In this document: piece by piece, positions 5,830 through 6,499 of the stretch
How positions within the stretch are numbered: the stretch's first letter is position 1
Layout: every line of letters begins with the position of its first letter
Assembly: GCA_003552275.1 (NCBI GenBank)
Contig: PUKL01000009.1
Coordinates: 1-6,499 of the forward strand
Direction: 5' to 3'
Source: Mollicutes bacterium
Lineage (GTDB): Bacteria; Bacillota_I; Bacilli_A; Izemoplasmatales; Izemoplasmataceae
Length of the DNA: 6,499 bases
Program-made: the position numbers and the translations under genes
Notes under the pieces: generated by a model
Databases searched by the model: none
Told to the model about the DNA's origin: nothing
The model's input: the letters and a program-made list of their open reading frames with translations, nothing else

Positions 5830-6499
5830 TGGAAAACGCTCCGGTACTATTCATCCTCGTTCCCGTCATCACGGCGATCCTCATCTATGTGTTGAAGACC
5901 CGGTGGTCCCACTATCTCGCTTTCGCCGCCCAGATTCTCGTGACGGTGCTGGCCGTCTTCTACTATGTCGATATCGCCCCGCATCTCGAGACCGGTGTCA
6001 TCTATTTCATCGGTGATTGGGATGTGATCGGCATCTCGCTCTTGAACGACCGTTTGAGCGCCGTGCTCGTCTTTCTCACCATCTTCATCTGGTGGATGGT
6101 CCTCATCTACAAGTTCCGTTTGAAAACGGCGGAACCGACGTTCTTGTTCTTTCTCCTCTTTCTGGAAGGGGTGTTCTTGGGGCTTCTGCAGACGAACGAC
6201 TTGTTCAACCTCTTCGTGTTCTTGGAACTCACCACCATCATCGTGACCATTCTCGTCGCCTTCCAAAAGATCGGTTCCTCCATCCGGGCCGGTGTCTATT
6301 ATCTCCTCTTGAACACGGCCGGGGTCTTGATGTTCCTCATCGGGGTCTTGTTGCTCTATTACACCTTCGGCACCATCAACATGATCGAGATCCGCTCCGG
6401 CATGGAGAGTCTGACCACGGAAAACACCATCGTCGGTCTGGCCTATGTGCTCATGATGGCGGGCATGAGTGTCAAGGCGGCCCTCTTCCCCGTGTTCGC
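5826..6499 (+). CDS. mrpD: Na+/H+ antiporter subunit D (MrpD/MnhD, NuoN/L/M-like), 3' partial
   Basis: The first 224 complete codons of a proton-conducting membrane-transporter subunit run off the right edge; family members are usually about 480-500 residues, so roughly half is present. The reading frame is open from ATG-ATG at 5826 and 5829; the first overlaps the mrpC stop as ATGA. At least six membrane helices are visible. E134 in NLFVFLELTTI and K217 in GMSVKAALFPV are the two charged membrane residues essential for ion movement in MrpD and in complex I antiporter-like subunits, and both occur at the expected spacing. Together they indicate a functional antiporter core subunit. MrpA and MrpD are close paralogues, so the letter D rests mainly on operon order and on this chain beginning without the MrpA-type N-terminus. 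Confidence 0.93.
   Translation, partial: MMENAPVLFILVPVITAILIYVLKTRWSHYLAFAAQILVTVLAVFYYVDIAPHLETGVIYFIGDWDVIGISLLNDRLSAVLVFLTIFIWWMVLIYKFRLKTAEPTFLFFLLFLEGVFLGLLQTNDLFNLFVFLELTTIIVTILVAFQKIGSSIRAGVYYLLLNTAGVLMFLIGVLLLYYTFGTINMIEIRSGMESLTTENTIVGLAYVLMMAGMSVKAALFPVF

Noticed and set aside
1..6499. Mycoplasma-type genetic code (TGA as tryptophan), considered because Mbh-like operons and mid-level divergence could suggest a Tenericutes relative
   Set aside because: TGA terminates eight of nine recognisable genes at conserved C-termini and tryptophan is always TGG, so the standard bacterial code applies.
1..6499. CRISPR array, insertion sequence, prophage or defence system
   Set aside because: No regularly spaced repeats, terminal inverted repeats, transposase or integrase motifs, or defence-type domains were seen; all coding space is taken by metabolic and antiporter genes.

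Overview
The window looks like ordinary chromosomal DNA from a Gram-positive-type (Bacillota/Firmicutes-like) bacterium, probably an anaerobe or fermenter. The evidence is strong AAGGAGG-type ribosome binding sites, consensus-like sigma-A promoters with extended -10 boxes, and TTG/GTG as well as ATG starts. Sampled lines give a GC content in the mid-50s percent; this is not a full count. Eight of the nine stop codons visible are TGA and tryptophan is TGG, so the code is standard and a mycoplasma-type code is excluded. The taxon below phylum level cannot be fixed from this sequence.

Layout. (1) Positions 1-921 hold a PflX-like radical SAM protein that enters from the left edge and is interrupted by a one-base frameshift in a run of eight A's. 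(2) Positions 971-2344 form a complete single-gene unit for ornithine aminotransferase (rocD), with its own promoter, a roughly 90-base structured leader and a textbook intrinsic terminator. (3) Positions 2370-2976 hold a second single-gene unit, a Nudix hydrolase of the ADP-ribose pyrophosphatase type with a TTG start. (4) Positions 2998-6499 hold a tightly packed operon of at least seven genes, transcribed rightward from its own extended -10 promoter and running off the right edge.

The operon encodes membrane subunits of a multi-subunit cation/proton antiporter in the order MrpE, MrpF, MrpG, an MbhD-like protein, an MbhE-MrpB fusion, MrpC, MrpD. This is not the MrpA-to-G order of classical Bacillus Mrp operons. 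It matches the antiporter half of Mbh-type (membrane-bound hydrogenase/Mrp-related) clusters, in which the C-terminal part of MrpA is carried by separate small proteins. All junctions overlap or are separated by a few bases at most, so translational coupling is likely. The complex should exchange Na+ and H+ across the cytoplasmic membrane. Whether it is a stand-alone antiporter or is coupled to a redox module such as a group 4 hydrogenase depends on genes beyond the right edge.

The most interesting points are the Mbh-like split of the MrpA C-terminus, a roughly 115-residue cysteine-containing soluble tail of unknown function on the MbhD-like subunit, the MbhE-MrpB fusion, the homopolymer frameshift in the radical SAM gene, and the competing hairpins in the rocD leader. 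I see no mobile element, CRISPR array, tRNA or rRNA, and no stretch over 300 bases without a gene.
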